Source: Adiantum capillus-veneris | Lineage: Eukaryota; Streptophyta; Polypodiopsida; Polypodiales; Pteridaceae | DNA: 64,000 nt | NCBI GenBank assembly: GCA_014529385.2 | Contig: CM043957.1 | Coordinates: 66,234,003 to 66,298,002 of the forward strand | Direction: 5' to 3' | Shown here: positions 35,450 to 46,138 of the stretch, piece by piece | Numbering within the stretch: position 1 is the first letter of the stretch | Layout: each line of letters starts with the position of its first letter | Notes under the pieces: generated by a model | Database searches by the model: none | Told to the model about the DNA's origin: nothing | Seen by the model: the letters and a program-made list of their open reading frames with translations, nothing else | Translations under genes and position numbers: made by a program

Positions 35450-37392
35450 TGAGGCAAGCTTTTCCATGCATGGGAACCCCCCCAATATATCTTTTCCCTT
35501 TTACCAAAATATTTCATATTATATAAGTTACTTTTGATTTTTCTTCCTTTTTTCACAAAAGTTTTAGCCTTTATTAAATAAATAAGACTTATGCTAATCA
35601 ATCACGATGTAATATAAATAAGTAAGCTTTCTTTGTTGATATCTCTTTTGACCTTAAATATTAAATATATATATTCTAAATTACATTATATAGTTTAGTA
35701 TTTTCTAATATATTTTTCATGTATATATATTATTCCACCCTACCAAATATTTTATTCACTAGTTTTCATTTTCAAACCTCAACCCCACTTTCAAATTTCA
35801 ATAATACCTCCATCTAGATGATTGCCAATCTTTTCAAAACTCTAGGTCATGTTTTCATACACATGAAGGAGCTTACACTTGAAGGCAAGAGAGAAGTCCA
35901 CTCAAAGGGGACCACCAAAAGACCTTTGCAGCCACAAATAATACATTATTTGGCTGGATTTTTTAAGTAGAGAAGAACCCCAAATCTGAAGGAGTGTTCA
36001 ACATGAAAGATGTAGCTCGTGATCTCAACTTTTAGCTCAAATTTTTTCAGAATTTTTGGAGTTATGAACACGGAGATATGATTTTTGTAGTGGACCCCAG
36101 TTTCCTCGTGTAATAGTGACACAGGCCATCCCCAATTTTCTTCCCTCTAGAATGGCTATGGTTCTACAAGTCTTCAAACATGATTACAAGAGACAAGGCT
36201 CTTTTAATGAGATATTGGCAAGTCTAGAGTGATTCTATCACCATTTTTGGAGGATCCATCCTCATCAACAACTATCCACCTTTGACAATCTCTCTTGTAA
36301 ATTTCTTACCTCTCTCTTCCCTCCCTAATAAGCTTATGTCTAACCAAAGCTAGACTATTGTAAATATCTCCTATCCTCTACATCCTACCCACATTCTCTC
36401 ATCTTCTCTCTCTATTGACTCTGGTATTTTAAATAATGAGGAGACAAGATGGGAGCCACAGTCACATGCACCCCATTTTCCTAGTCACCAAAGTGGGACA
36501 CTCACCTCAAATAGAAATATTGCTAAATCCTCCCCTCCTTTCCTATATAAGGAGGCCATGAGAGCTCACTCAAACACACACATACATACACACACACCTA
36601 TCCATACACACTCTTGTGCTACATGCTTGTATCATGAACCCTAATCACATAATCACAACACCATCACCATGCACAAAAGATGAGCACAACACCTCCACAC
36701 CACTTGTAATTAAGGGTTGAAGGCACAATTTCAAGAAGAAGAAGGGTGGACACACTCATGATATTCCTCGCCATCAACTCCCATCTTTCCATTATGCCTC
36801 CTACGATCTTGTCCCCTTCTCATTTTCCTGCCATACACTACCTATTATGATTCATCTTTTGCAAGAAATCAGCACACTCCATCTTGGTGCCATACTTTGT
36901 GTCGCTTTGGATACATCTCATTGTGAGTATGGTATATGCTTGTTCCTTGCCTTTTTTTTTCTGCTTATGTAAAGGTGTGTGGATTCGCCACCATACACAC
37001 ACACACACACACACACACACTCTCCCCCTCTCCTATTCCTATCATCTTGCTACTTCCATCTTGAGGTGTGCGGATTCACCCCCTCTTGTATGATAAGTGA
37101 GCATACTCACAAGTTTTCCCTACCTCATTATCTTCCTGACTAACATGCACGAGTAGCAAGCCCATTCTCACTCATTCACCACTCCTCTCACCTTATTCTC
37201 CGACCACCCCATTCCACATTTGGGCGTGGATCTTGAAATTTTTTTCCATGGCATGCTTCATTGTGTATATGTATGCGTCCTAGCCGCATATCTTGCTAGG
37301 TGGTGCCCCTATTGTGTATCCCCCATGATGAGGCCATTGTGCATAGTCTTGGTGTAGAGGCCACCGGGTCTATTTTTCACTTCCGTCTCTCA
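35450..37392 (+). repeat. Gypsy 3' LTR
   Basis: 1,943 bp, ending cttccgtctctca. It retains an AT-rich block (35646-35842) that the 5' LTR lacks. Otherwise it matches 27548-29317 with scattered substitutions. Confidence 0.9.
36995..37020. repeat. AC microsatellite in the 3' LTR
   Basis: Thirteen ac units at the place where the 5' LTR has the CT tract. Confidence 0.92.
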
Positions 37393-37484
37393 CTGCGAAC
37401 GCTTGCCAAAGCTCACTGAAATCGGAGAAAGTGAGCAGGCGTGTGCTGGAGCAGCTGGCGACTAAGCCCGGGAGGATGCAACTT

Positions 37485-37496
37485 GCTATGATACCA
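37485..37496 (-). promoter_or_regulatory. Copia primer-binding site
   Basis: TGGTATCATAGC on the minus strand, two bases inside the 5' LTR. It differs by one base from the TGGTATCAGAGC complement of initiator tRNA-Met used by most plant copia elements to prime reverse transcription. Confidence 0.8.
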
Positions 37497-37498
37497 AT

Positions 37499-37723
37499 TG
37501 TTGGAATTAGGGTTGCAGAAAGACACTCATCTTGGAGAAGATGAAGGAAGCTCAAGGCACACAATAGAGAGTGTGTTACTTAGTGTGCAATGGAAAGATA
37601 GATAGCCCTAGAGTGATGGGCGTATATACAATGCTTGGGGGAAAAAACCTCCTAAAGAGGGAAAAAATGCCCCGACGGTCCTAGTGTGTTCACACACATC
37701 ACTACCACATGTATATGGTAACA
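37499..37723 (-). repeat. Copia 5' LTR
   Basis: 225 bp, the partner of 22719-22945, separated from gag by the gypsy insertion. It is bounded on the right by the target duplication GTTAA. Confidence 0.92.
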
Positions 37724-37728
37724 GTTAA

Positions 37729-39241
37729 TACGTTTTTAAATAAAAATATATTTGAATAAGTATAGGAAAAGTAGCTTCATGATTTTGTCAAGAAAGGACA
37801 AGAAAAGAAAGTATGCAAATGTAAGAAAGCTTTATATAGGTTGAAGCAATCTCCTCTTGCTTGGTATGAGAAAGCTGACACTCTTTGTTTAAACAAGGAT
37901 TTCACAACAGTCCAACAAAAAGCACTTTGTATCTCAAACATGAGAATGATGCATATCTCATTGTTGTTTTGTATGTAGATGATTTGCTGAATACTGGTCT
38001 GAATGAGACACAAATTCAAGGCTGAATAGAATGCTACTTTGAAGATGAAAGAATTGGGGATTTTGCATCATCACTAGGAATATAGTTTAAGCAATGTGAT
38101 GGAGGAATTGCTTTGTGTCAAGCAAGATATACAGAGACACTACTATGTAATTGGACTTGAGGAATGCAAACCTATTACTACTAAAATGGAAACAGGCTTG
38201 AAATTGATTCTTCAAGATGTCAGAGATCTTGCAGATGTCACTCTTTATTGATGCTTTATTTATGTATACAATATAAGGCTAGTTATTCAACTGGTGCCTT
38301 ATTTATGTATGCAACACAAATCTAGATATTCAACTTTTAATTTGATAGGTCAATAGATTTATGCATAGCCCAAGGTCTCAGCATTGGTAGGATGCTAAAA
38401 GAATCCTTTGCTACTTGAGTGACACTTTATGTCTCGGTTGTTTTATCCAAGGGGGATCCTTGCCGCCATATGTGCATGCTTTTTTGGACTCAGATTGGGT
38501 TGTTGTTATGACACATGAGTGTCCATACGTGGTTTGTATTTCATGCTCAATAGTTCATGCATGTCATGGTTGAGCAAGAAGCAACCTATTATGGCCAATT
38601 CCTATTGTGAGGTTGAGTACGTGGCACTCTTCATGGCTATGATTGAGGGTGTGTGGCATAGATGCCTTACGATAGATTTTGGGTGTTGGACAAGACACTG
38701 CCAATATCATCTACGATGATAGAGGGCATTGTCAGTTGCAAGAAACCCAATTTTTCATGCTCACACAAAGCACATTGAGGTGATTATCCCTACGCTAGAA
38801 GAGACTCTCAACATGATAGATTAGCTTGGCTTATTTTTGGCACATGACAATCTTGTAGATATGTTTACAAAGGCATTTCCTTGTGAGAAGTTCAAAGCTT
38901 TCCACAAATCTTTAGGCTTGATTCTTTTTGTGGATTGATCATGTTCTTAGGGCATGACACTTCCCTATACAACACCATGGGTTAGCTCTCGTTCACCCAT
39001 CACTCCCAGGGGAGATTTGCTACCATATATGTATCAATTTGTATGAACACACTTAGAATGACCGAGGCACTTTTCTCTCAGTAGGAGGTTTTTTTCTCTT
39101 GTGCATTGTATATACGCCCATCGCTCTATGGCTAACTTATCTTTCTATTTTCACATTATGCAATACACTCTCTATTGTGCGCCTTGAGATTCTTTATCCT
39201 CTCCAAGATGTGGGTGTATCCTTGGAACCCTAGTTTTAACA
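37729..39241 (+). mobile_element. Old copia relic, right part (RT, RNase H, 3' LTR)
   Basis: The old relic resumes exactly after the target duplication GTTAA. The translation shows the RT segment with LKQSP-AWYE, a LYVDD region near 37970, and RNase H blocks including SWLSKKQP and a CEVEY variant of CEAEY (about 38570-38620), ending with FVD and a stop near 38938. A polypurine tract (ccaggggagattt) precedes the 3' LTR. Several frameshifts and stops are present. Confidence 0.88.
39018..39241 (+). repeat. 3' LTR of the old copia relic
   Basis: A 224-bp segment from tgctaccatatatg to ccctagttttaaca, with TG...CA ends. In reverse complement it matches the 225-227 bp LTRs of the younger copia (shared blocks tgtatatacgcccatc and gtgttcacac-like), but is clearly diverged, as expected for an older insertion. 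Confidence 0.8.
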
Positions 39242-41261
39242 TTATTTGGGAAGTTTGTTTTACTTATTCCAATTTCTCTAATGCTCCTTAAACTAGTAAT
39301 GACCCCATATTCTATGCACCCCCAAGTGTCGGGGCAGGTCTTGACATGGCTCCCTTTTCATCTTGTAGTCTACCTTCAATTGAGTCTCTTGTGCATAAGA
39401 GCTAAGTTTTTTAAGAGATTTCAACAAATAACAAGCTTGCCATAAATAAATGTAATAAATGAAACTCATTCTGCCTAATTTTAGAAGACTCTTTTTTACA
39501 TGTATGGATGCAAGATGGAAATTATTGTCCTTGTTTATTGAACAAACATGAATGCTTTGATAATAGGGACATGGGTGATAATTGTGGAGGTTCTTCTAAT
39601 ACCTATATTATGCTTCCAAGGCTGATAACTTGTTGGTTTTTTTTGTATGGGTATATATAAGGACTTTGGCTTCTTCTATCTCTAGATTTAATGGTTGTTC
39701 ACACTCTTTTTGTTAAAACCACTTACCATAGATACATTATCTCTTTTATTTTTCAAGATGTAGCCACTATCAATAGTGAATCTAATATGTAAAATTATTT
39801 ATAGAAGTATATTTTTATTTACTTATATTGGCATATTAGTATACTTGCAATGTCCACCTCTCGCACTTTTGCCACCACAATATATGCTGCACAGTTTGTA
39901 AGGCCCCCATATGAGGAGAAGCCAATGGTGCACATATATTTGGTGGATTCCATCTTTGCATGCTGATGAGATCTTTATTTGTGATCATGGATGGTACGGA
40001 GAAAATTCAGGGCCACAATATTCTTTTTCACCCGGATATCTTGGAAGGTGGAAGACAATAAAAAAACGGTCGTCCGATGGCCGGTGGTCCGTGGTCTTTG
40101 GTCGATGGCCGAGTTCTAGGCGGACTTGTCTACCCAAAATCAGCTACACATGGGCGCATGGGAGAGTCCTACTTGGACCTCGTTACACAAGGGTGATAAA
40201 GAGGGGGAATGGGGAACACACCGACGAGCACACAATCTATTGCCTCCCTATAGTCCAGGGTATCCACAACACCCCTAACCTCTTAGAAAAAACCTTCAAA
40301 ACGACCAATTTGCACTAATGGATCAATGCTTGCACACAAAACAATCCTCACTTGCTCGACAAAACCACCACAACCCGAATGCACCACAACAGCTCACACA
40401 CCACTTCTAACTCACACCACACTCCAATTCTGCCCTCTTTGCACCACACAACAGTCCATAGGCACACACTTCCGCAACTACCAAGATGCACACAAAGAGC
40501 AAGGGAAAAGGAAGGGGAAGGGGATAAATGACATCAAAAAGTGAGGGAATGGCTTAGTATTGCTTAGCAAAGAGACATTACAACCATCTCCAAGCTAAAA
40601 TAGTGAGCCTCAACCAAAACAGCTCCACAACTCAGTGCAAAAAAGCCCCCCAAATGGGTTTATAGAGCCCCATATGCTATTTTTGGAAAGTGACCGAGTG
40701 CAGGACATTTGTCCTATGAACCTCATCAGTCATACACATCTGCTACTACCTGTCTGCCCATGATCTTTCTATCTGCTTTATACCATTAGGAAGAGGATGG
40801 GGTGTAGGAGGGCCTCTCTATTTTCTATGAGCTTATGGAGGTGATTAACATTTTGACAAATAGGTGTACGCCATGTGTACAAAAATGGTGGGTGTGTAAG
40901 AAATGTGTAAGAGCGGTCAAAGGATGCACTTTTCCCCCCAAAAAGGAGGTGAACAACTTTATGATTTTTGGCCTTCCATAACTCCCACATATGATCTCTG
41001 ATTTGAGAGTGCATGAGTGGATGACGTCACCACTTTGTAATAGTGTGCTAATCTTAATTTTTTTATTTTCTATCTGATCTACTTTGCATCATATCTCTCT
41101 CTACTCTCCTTGCTACTAGATCCTTATTGTATTCCGCATTTCTTACATGTCCTTTGTCAAATCTCTTTCTGCATCTTTGGTTCAAGTTGTGGATAATGTA
41201 TATCAATTATGCGCACACTCATACGTGTGCACACGTGCGTGCACACACACACACACATGTC
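39242..41261. other. Non-coding stretch, nothing recognised
   Basis: AT-rich DNA, then a G/C-richer part near 40000-40560 with a 135-codon frame (39911-40318) that shows no recognisable domain. Short ac/gt runs lie near 41220-41260. Confidence 0.5.
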
Positions 41262-41720
41262 ACTTTCATCTATGGCTTACTGTTCTGAAAATGGATACTT
41301 GCTGATATTGAACACTACATGGATGATAGGTATAAGTTAAAAAGGTTTTAAGTAAGACATGGATAACAACTGATAGGTCTGTTGATACCTATAATACGTA
41401 TTCAAGGATAACAAATCTGTTGTCTTGTTTATATGGATGCAAGTGAGGACTCTATTTTTTTTTAGGATCTTTTTGGCTTAGCTATTGTCCATCACTGTCA
41501 AGCCTAGCCTCTTTCACTTCAGAATATTTTTTTTTTTACTATCTTATATATAAAACACTAGAATGATACCTCATTCTCACTACAATGTATAAAAATGATT
41601 CAAAGACTTAGCTGTTCTTGTGCTAATCGTTGTCCTTTGTCTAAAACCAACTATCTTATGAAATGTTGTGCTCTTTTGTGTGTAAGTATAAGCATAAAAC
41701 AGCAACACACATGTCCTAAA
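41262..41720. repeat. Dispersed repeat, copy 1
   Basis: About 450 bp matching 44330-44775. Shared markers include gacatggataacaactgatag, tatggatgcaagtgaggac, ggatctttttggcttagct and agcctctttcactt. It is preceded by an alternating cacgtg/ac-rich tract. No coding content. Confidence 0.75.
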
Positions 41721-42079
41721 CACAAGGTTCTCCCAAAAAGCTAGAAAACAAGGACGTTGGCTTTGGAGATTTTTGTCTATAGGCATTGATGGACCCACTA
41801 TCTATAATTCCTTATTAGGTTGACAGGTTCTACGACTGACTACAAACAACATCCATACTATTCCCTACTGGCTAAAAAAGCCTTAAAATTCCGACTAGAG
41901 TATAATCCTCTCTATTAACATCGTCACTTATGCTCCAATGAGACTCATGGATTTTCTGATATGATATAGCTCATTGGCTTCAAACTTGACTATTCTATCC
42001 TCATCAACTTGATGAGGCAATCATGCCCATACTCAATGGGCCTATTGCTGACTCATTGAGTATGGTGCCTGGGTTAGGG

Positions 42080-42127
42080 TGGACGTGCGTACGTGCACGT
42101 GTGCGTGCGCACACACACACACACACA
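42080..42127. repeat. Alternating purine-pyrimidine tract
   Basis: tgcgtacgtgcacgtgtg running into (CA)n. It resembles the tract just before dispersed repeat copy 1 (41220-41260). Confidence 0.7.
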
Positions 42128-42695
42128 GGTCTTGCTATACACTCTTTGATTAGTTAAATCATGCCATTGTTTTCCCCCCTTCCCCCCCAAAAAAAAACCT
42201 ATCTCTTATAAGATTTAGGTTCCCCAGCACCAAGAGTATGCTAATACTTACTCACCCACATATTTAATCTAAGCCATATACAATTGGAACATTGCACCAT
42301 TTTCATCATTTCCCCCCTTGACCACTTTTATAAATAAAGGTTTAAAACACCTACCCCCTAGGGTGGCTAGTTTGATCTAGCTTGTGGCTTTGACTTGGTT
42401 GCATCTTATATAATTTTCATCCTCTTTTGACCCCATGGGAGTATACCCTTAAAAGGGAGTGTGGTAAGAAACCTAAAACTTGTTAGCTAAACATGGCAAT
42501 TTAATGCCCTGTAAATTCATCTTGTCCTATTGAGGACCCTTCATGCTCTTGCAGTCGTCTCTCCTTCGCTCCCTCTCCCCCTCTACCGCATTACTAGAAC
42601 TCTAGCGCCTCGACTCACCTGTGAAAAATCCTACTCCACTGAGGGGATGCATTTTCTTCCTATATGGAAAGGCTTACTGGCGGATCATTTTGATC

Positions 42696-42720
42696 GGGGG
42701 GGGGGGGGGGGGGGGGGGGG
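42696..42720. repeat. Run of 25 G
   Basis: An uninterrupted homopolymer. Its true length may differ, because such runs are error-prone in sequencing. It could form G-quadruplex DNA. Confidence 0.85.
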
Positions 42721-42767
42721 AGTTACTGTCTGGAGCATATCATGATGCATCAACCTTGCTGAACTGC

Positions 42768-42775
42768 TATATAAA
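42768..42775 (+). promoter_or_regulatory. TATA-like site
   Basis: tatataaa, followed about 40 bp later by an ATG in a good context (gccatggtt). The frame from that ATG is short, and no gene downstream is recognised, so this may be chance or the promoter of a non-coding transcript. Confidence 0.2.
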
Positions 42776-43984
42776 GAGGTGAGGGCACGTTTTGCCCCAC
42801 TTAGCCATGGTTATGTTTTGTGTGTGTATGGGAAAGAGAGGAGTGAGTGTGTTGCCGCTTATTGTGTTGACATGGAGCTTATGGAGCAAACCTTACAGGT
42901 TAGTGATTACCAAGCTTGATCTTGTTGATAGCATATACTTGGGCTTGTTGATGGAATACTGCACTCTGTTGAGTTTACTTACCGAATTTAGGCGCATAAG
43001 TTTTATTTCAAATATTTTTTAGTATGTTACTCTGCATAATAAACCCAATGCCAAAAAAAATGGCATTCTTTTCCATACTGTTGGTGACACACAAGGCGAT
43101 GGATTGTTTCATTATTGTCGTTTGATTTGTTTTGCCATGGTCTGTGCATACTTTACAAAATGATTGTTTTTTCTTCTAACTTTGTACTGTAGATGTCCTA
43201 TACTTTACTTAGACACCTGGTATTTAGTTGTGCTCCAAGCTCAAAGCACATGTTGTGCATATGCGTCTAATAAGCTTATGTGGATAAACTCTGGTTTTTC
43301 GTTTCTGCATGCTGACTAAACTCTCCATCTAAAGTCGCATATAGTGGTTTGGTTTTGCTTCCCTGATGACATTTGCAGTAAGTTTCTTTACTAACCCGTG
43401 CTTGGGGTATTAAGCACGATATTTGAAATGGTTGTCATGTTGTCGGATGTGTACATAATTTTGTATATTTTATTATGCGGAACATGCAGTTTTAGGACTT
43501 CTTTGAGGATGCATAGAACACCTTAGTTTGTGTCTTCTTTTTGACATAGAAGGAAGGGCTTCTGCATTGGTTGTGGTTTTGTTTTCTTTTTGAAAAGGGG
43601 GATTGGGAGGGATTGATACCTTGTTCACTTGTTTTGCCTTAATTGATAGTGTTTTGTTATGGAAGACAATGGTAATGATAGACTCATCTAAATACCATGA
43701 TATTTAGAAGTATGGATTGGTAGGTACATACACAATGATTTGGACTAAACTAGGAATTAAAACACTTGGATCGAAAGAGGTGGTGGGCTTTTGATCATAA
43801 TTTTATGTATATATACATAACTATTTAAAGGTTTAAAAATTCGGATATATAATAACCTTATCTATGAAACCTACTAAAATTCACTTGTATCTTAAAGGAG
43901 TGATGACCTTTATGATTATGAGTTTAAAATGAACTTAAAAAGAATCAAAATACACCTTATACTTGGATAAACAGGATTTTATGA

Positions 43985-44325
43985 GTACTTTGGACGATGG
44001 TTTAAGTTAAAAAGGTTGTAAGTTGGACATGGATAACAACTGATATAGTTTGTTGACACCTATAAAACGTATTCAAGGCTAATATATGTGTTGTCTTGTT
44101 TGCATGGATGGAGGTGAGGAATCTATCATTTCTTGGAATTCTTTTGGGTTAGCTGTTGTCCATACCTGATGTACTATACTCTTGCCACTTTATGGAACAA
44201 TTGATATAGATTACCCTTTGTATAAACACTAGAATGATGCCTCATTCTTATAGCTATGTACAAAAATAATTATAAGACTGAGTTGTTTTTGTGCTACCCT
44301 TGGTCACTTGTCTAAAGTCAGCTGC
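43985..44325. repeat. Dispersed repeat, copy 2 (diverged)
   Basis: Matches copies 1 and 3 over about 340 bp (for example gacatggataacaactgata, cctataaaacgtattcaaggct and cactagaatgatgcctcattctta) with more changes. It directly precedes copy 3, so these two form an imperfect tandem pair. Confidence 0.7.
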
Positions 44326-44775
44326 ACATACACATATGTCACTTTCATCTGTGACTCACTGTTTTGAGAATGTATACTTGCTGATATTGAACAATACATG
44401 GATGGTAGGTATAAGTTTTTAAGTTTTAAGTAGGACATGGATAACAACTAATAGGTTTGTTGACACATGTAATATGTATTCAAGGCTAACAAATCTGTTA
44501 TCTTGTTTATATGGATGCAGGTGAGGACTCTATCTTTACTTAGGATCTTTTTGGCTTAGCTGTTGTCCATCACTATCGAACCTAGCCTCTTTCACTTTAG
44601 AATAAGTTTTTCTTGACTATCTTATAAGCAAAACGCTAGAATGATATCTCATTCTCACTATGATGTACAAAAATGAATCAAAGACTTAGTTTTTTTCATG
44701 CTAATCAATGTCCTTTGTCTAAATCCAATCGTATCTTGAAATGTTATTTCTTTATGTGTATAAGTCTTAAAACAA
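44326..44775. repeat. Dispersed repeat, copy 3
   Basis: Closely matches 41262-41720 throughout and is followed by a long AC microsatellite, whereas copy 1 is preceded by one. Confidence 0.75.

Positions 44776-44778
<3 letters not shown>

Positions 44779-44851
<73 letters not shown>
44779..44851. repeat. AC microsatellite
   Basis: About 36 uninterrupted ac units. Confidence 0.95.
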
Positions 44852-44852
<1 letters not shown>

Positions 44853-45633
44853 GACTAGGAACAAGGGACATTGGGAAGAGAAGCTCTTGCATCATATAAA
44901 GATGCACAACAAAAGCAAGCCTTTGATATCATGATAAAAAAAGACACTTTTAAATATAGAAACTAGCCTTTCCTTGGCTTCCTCACAACTAAACCTCCGT
45001 AATTTTCACTTTAATGACAGTCTTCATCAGCAAAGAATCACCCATACTTTTTGCATAAATTATACTCCTTCCCAGGTTAATGCTCCATGACTTTCTTACA
45101 ATTTCACTTTCAAGATATAAGCATATTAGCGCATCCTATCCACAAAGGAAACAAAAATTATGTCCCTCAGGAGTGAAATCTTAATGTCTGGAGTAGTTCA
45201 AGACAGAAAAAAAGAGGGGCCCTTTTACTTCTTCTATGGAGTTAATTTCCCAAGGGATTCACCGTGGAAAACTTATCGCACCACGTAAGTGTAGGGGACA
45301 GTTTTTTTTACAAGTTACATAAGCGTATAAGTTAGGGACAGGCCCCCAATAATTTATCTCCTAAGCTTAAAAATAAGGGAGGGGGGTATCATATTTGTGA
45401 ATAGGGGCGGAAGGGGGGGGGGGACCTGACCTGGGTCGATTACTTGTAACGATTGGTCACTGGTGTGCACTAGAACTCAGATGAATTTTTGGAAAGTTTT
45501 TCATCAGGTCACACATCAAATTTTGCATCAAGTCGATCATAGATAAGGACTGATTTGGAGCAGGTCAAGGGTTGATTTACACTAGCTTTGGATGGGTCAG
45601 AATTGGATGAGTAGTGAGAGTGCAGACTGATTT
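44852..45633. other. Non-coding stretch, nothing recognised
   Basis: No coding or repeat structure beyond a short G run near 45413-45422. Confidence 0.5.
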
Positions 45634-46138
45634 GGCACATAGTTTGAAATTCAAGCTAAGACACATTGAGGGTACATTTAGTTATCAATAGAAGTGGTTC
45701 CTTAGAACGTTGCCAGTAACTATGCTACACACTCTTTGACTAGTTTTACTCAGTTAGATCATGTGAGACCTAAATTATATGTATGATAGTTTTCTTCATT
45801 AATTGTTGCGTATAAGTGTAGAAAGGGGGGTCATATTCCCTAATATGAGTCTTATATAGGGTTTTTGTCAAAGTTGTCAGATTAATTCGGCACATAGTTT
45901 GAAATTCAAGCTAAGACACATTGAGGGTACATTTAGTTATCAATAGAAGTGGTTCCTTAGTACGTTGCTAGTAGCTATGCTACACACTCTTTGACTAGTT
46001 TTACTCAGTTAGATCATGTGAGACCTAAATTTTATACGTATGATAGTTTTCTTCATTGATTGTTGCGTATAAGTGTAGAAAGGGGGGTCATATTCCCTAA
46101 TATGAGTTGTATATAGGGTTTTTGTCAAATTTGTCAGC
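45634..46138. repeat. 255-bp tandem duplication
   Basis: ggcacatagtttgaaattc starts at 45634 and again at 45889. The two units match almost base for base through the ending gtttttgtcaaa-tttgtcag, with a handful of differences. Each unit contains aggggggtcatattccc and tagttttactcagttagatc. It is a recent local duplication with no coding content. Confidence 0.9.

Larger units (their letters stand above)
27548..37392 (+). mobile_element. Ty3/gypsy element with dual RNase H (Tat-like)
   Basis: A 9.8-kb gypsy retrotransposon inserted into the untranslated leader of the copia element, in the opposite orientation. LTRs are 27548-29317 and 35450-37392, starting TGAGGCAAG. A short target duplication is likely (CTGC at 27544-27547 and 37393-37396). 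Gag, protease, RT, RNase H, a second RNase H, and integrase with a GPY/F-type end follow in one frame. The extra RNase H between RT-RNase H and integrase is known from the Tat/Ogre/Retand lineage. Two in-frame stops and an RT deletion make it defective. It is the youngest layer of this nest. Confidence 0.9.
22719..37723 (-). mobile_element. Copia element (minus) inserted in its own family, carrying a gypsy insertion
   Basis: A full-length Ty1/copia retrotransposon in minus orientation. LTRs lie at 37499-37723 (5') and 22719-22945 (3'), both with TG...CA ends. A perfect 5-bp target duplication GTTAA is seen at 22714-22718 and 37724-37728. Without the gypsy insertion (27548-37392) the element is about 5.15 kb, normal for copia. 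It lies inside the RT of an older plus-strand copy of the same family. Gag and pol are broken by several stops and frameshifts, so it is no longer autonomous. Confidence 0.93.
41721..43984. other. Non-coding stretch, nothing recognised
   Basis: Apart from the alternating tract, the G run and the TATA-like site, no repeat pair or protein-like frame is seen. Confidence 0.45.

Noticed and set aside
39911-40318. 135-codon plus-strand frame
   Set aside because: No recognisable domain, isolated, and surrounded by non-coding DNA; it cannot be supported as a gene.
44658-44864. Cys-Val repeat frame
   Set aside because: It is produced by the AC microsatellite.
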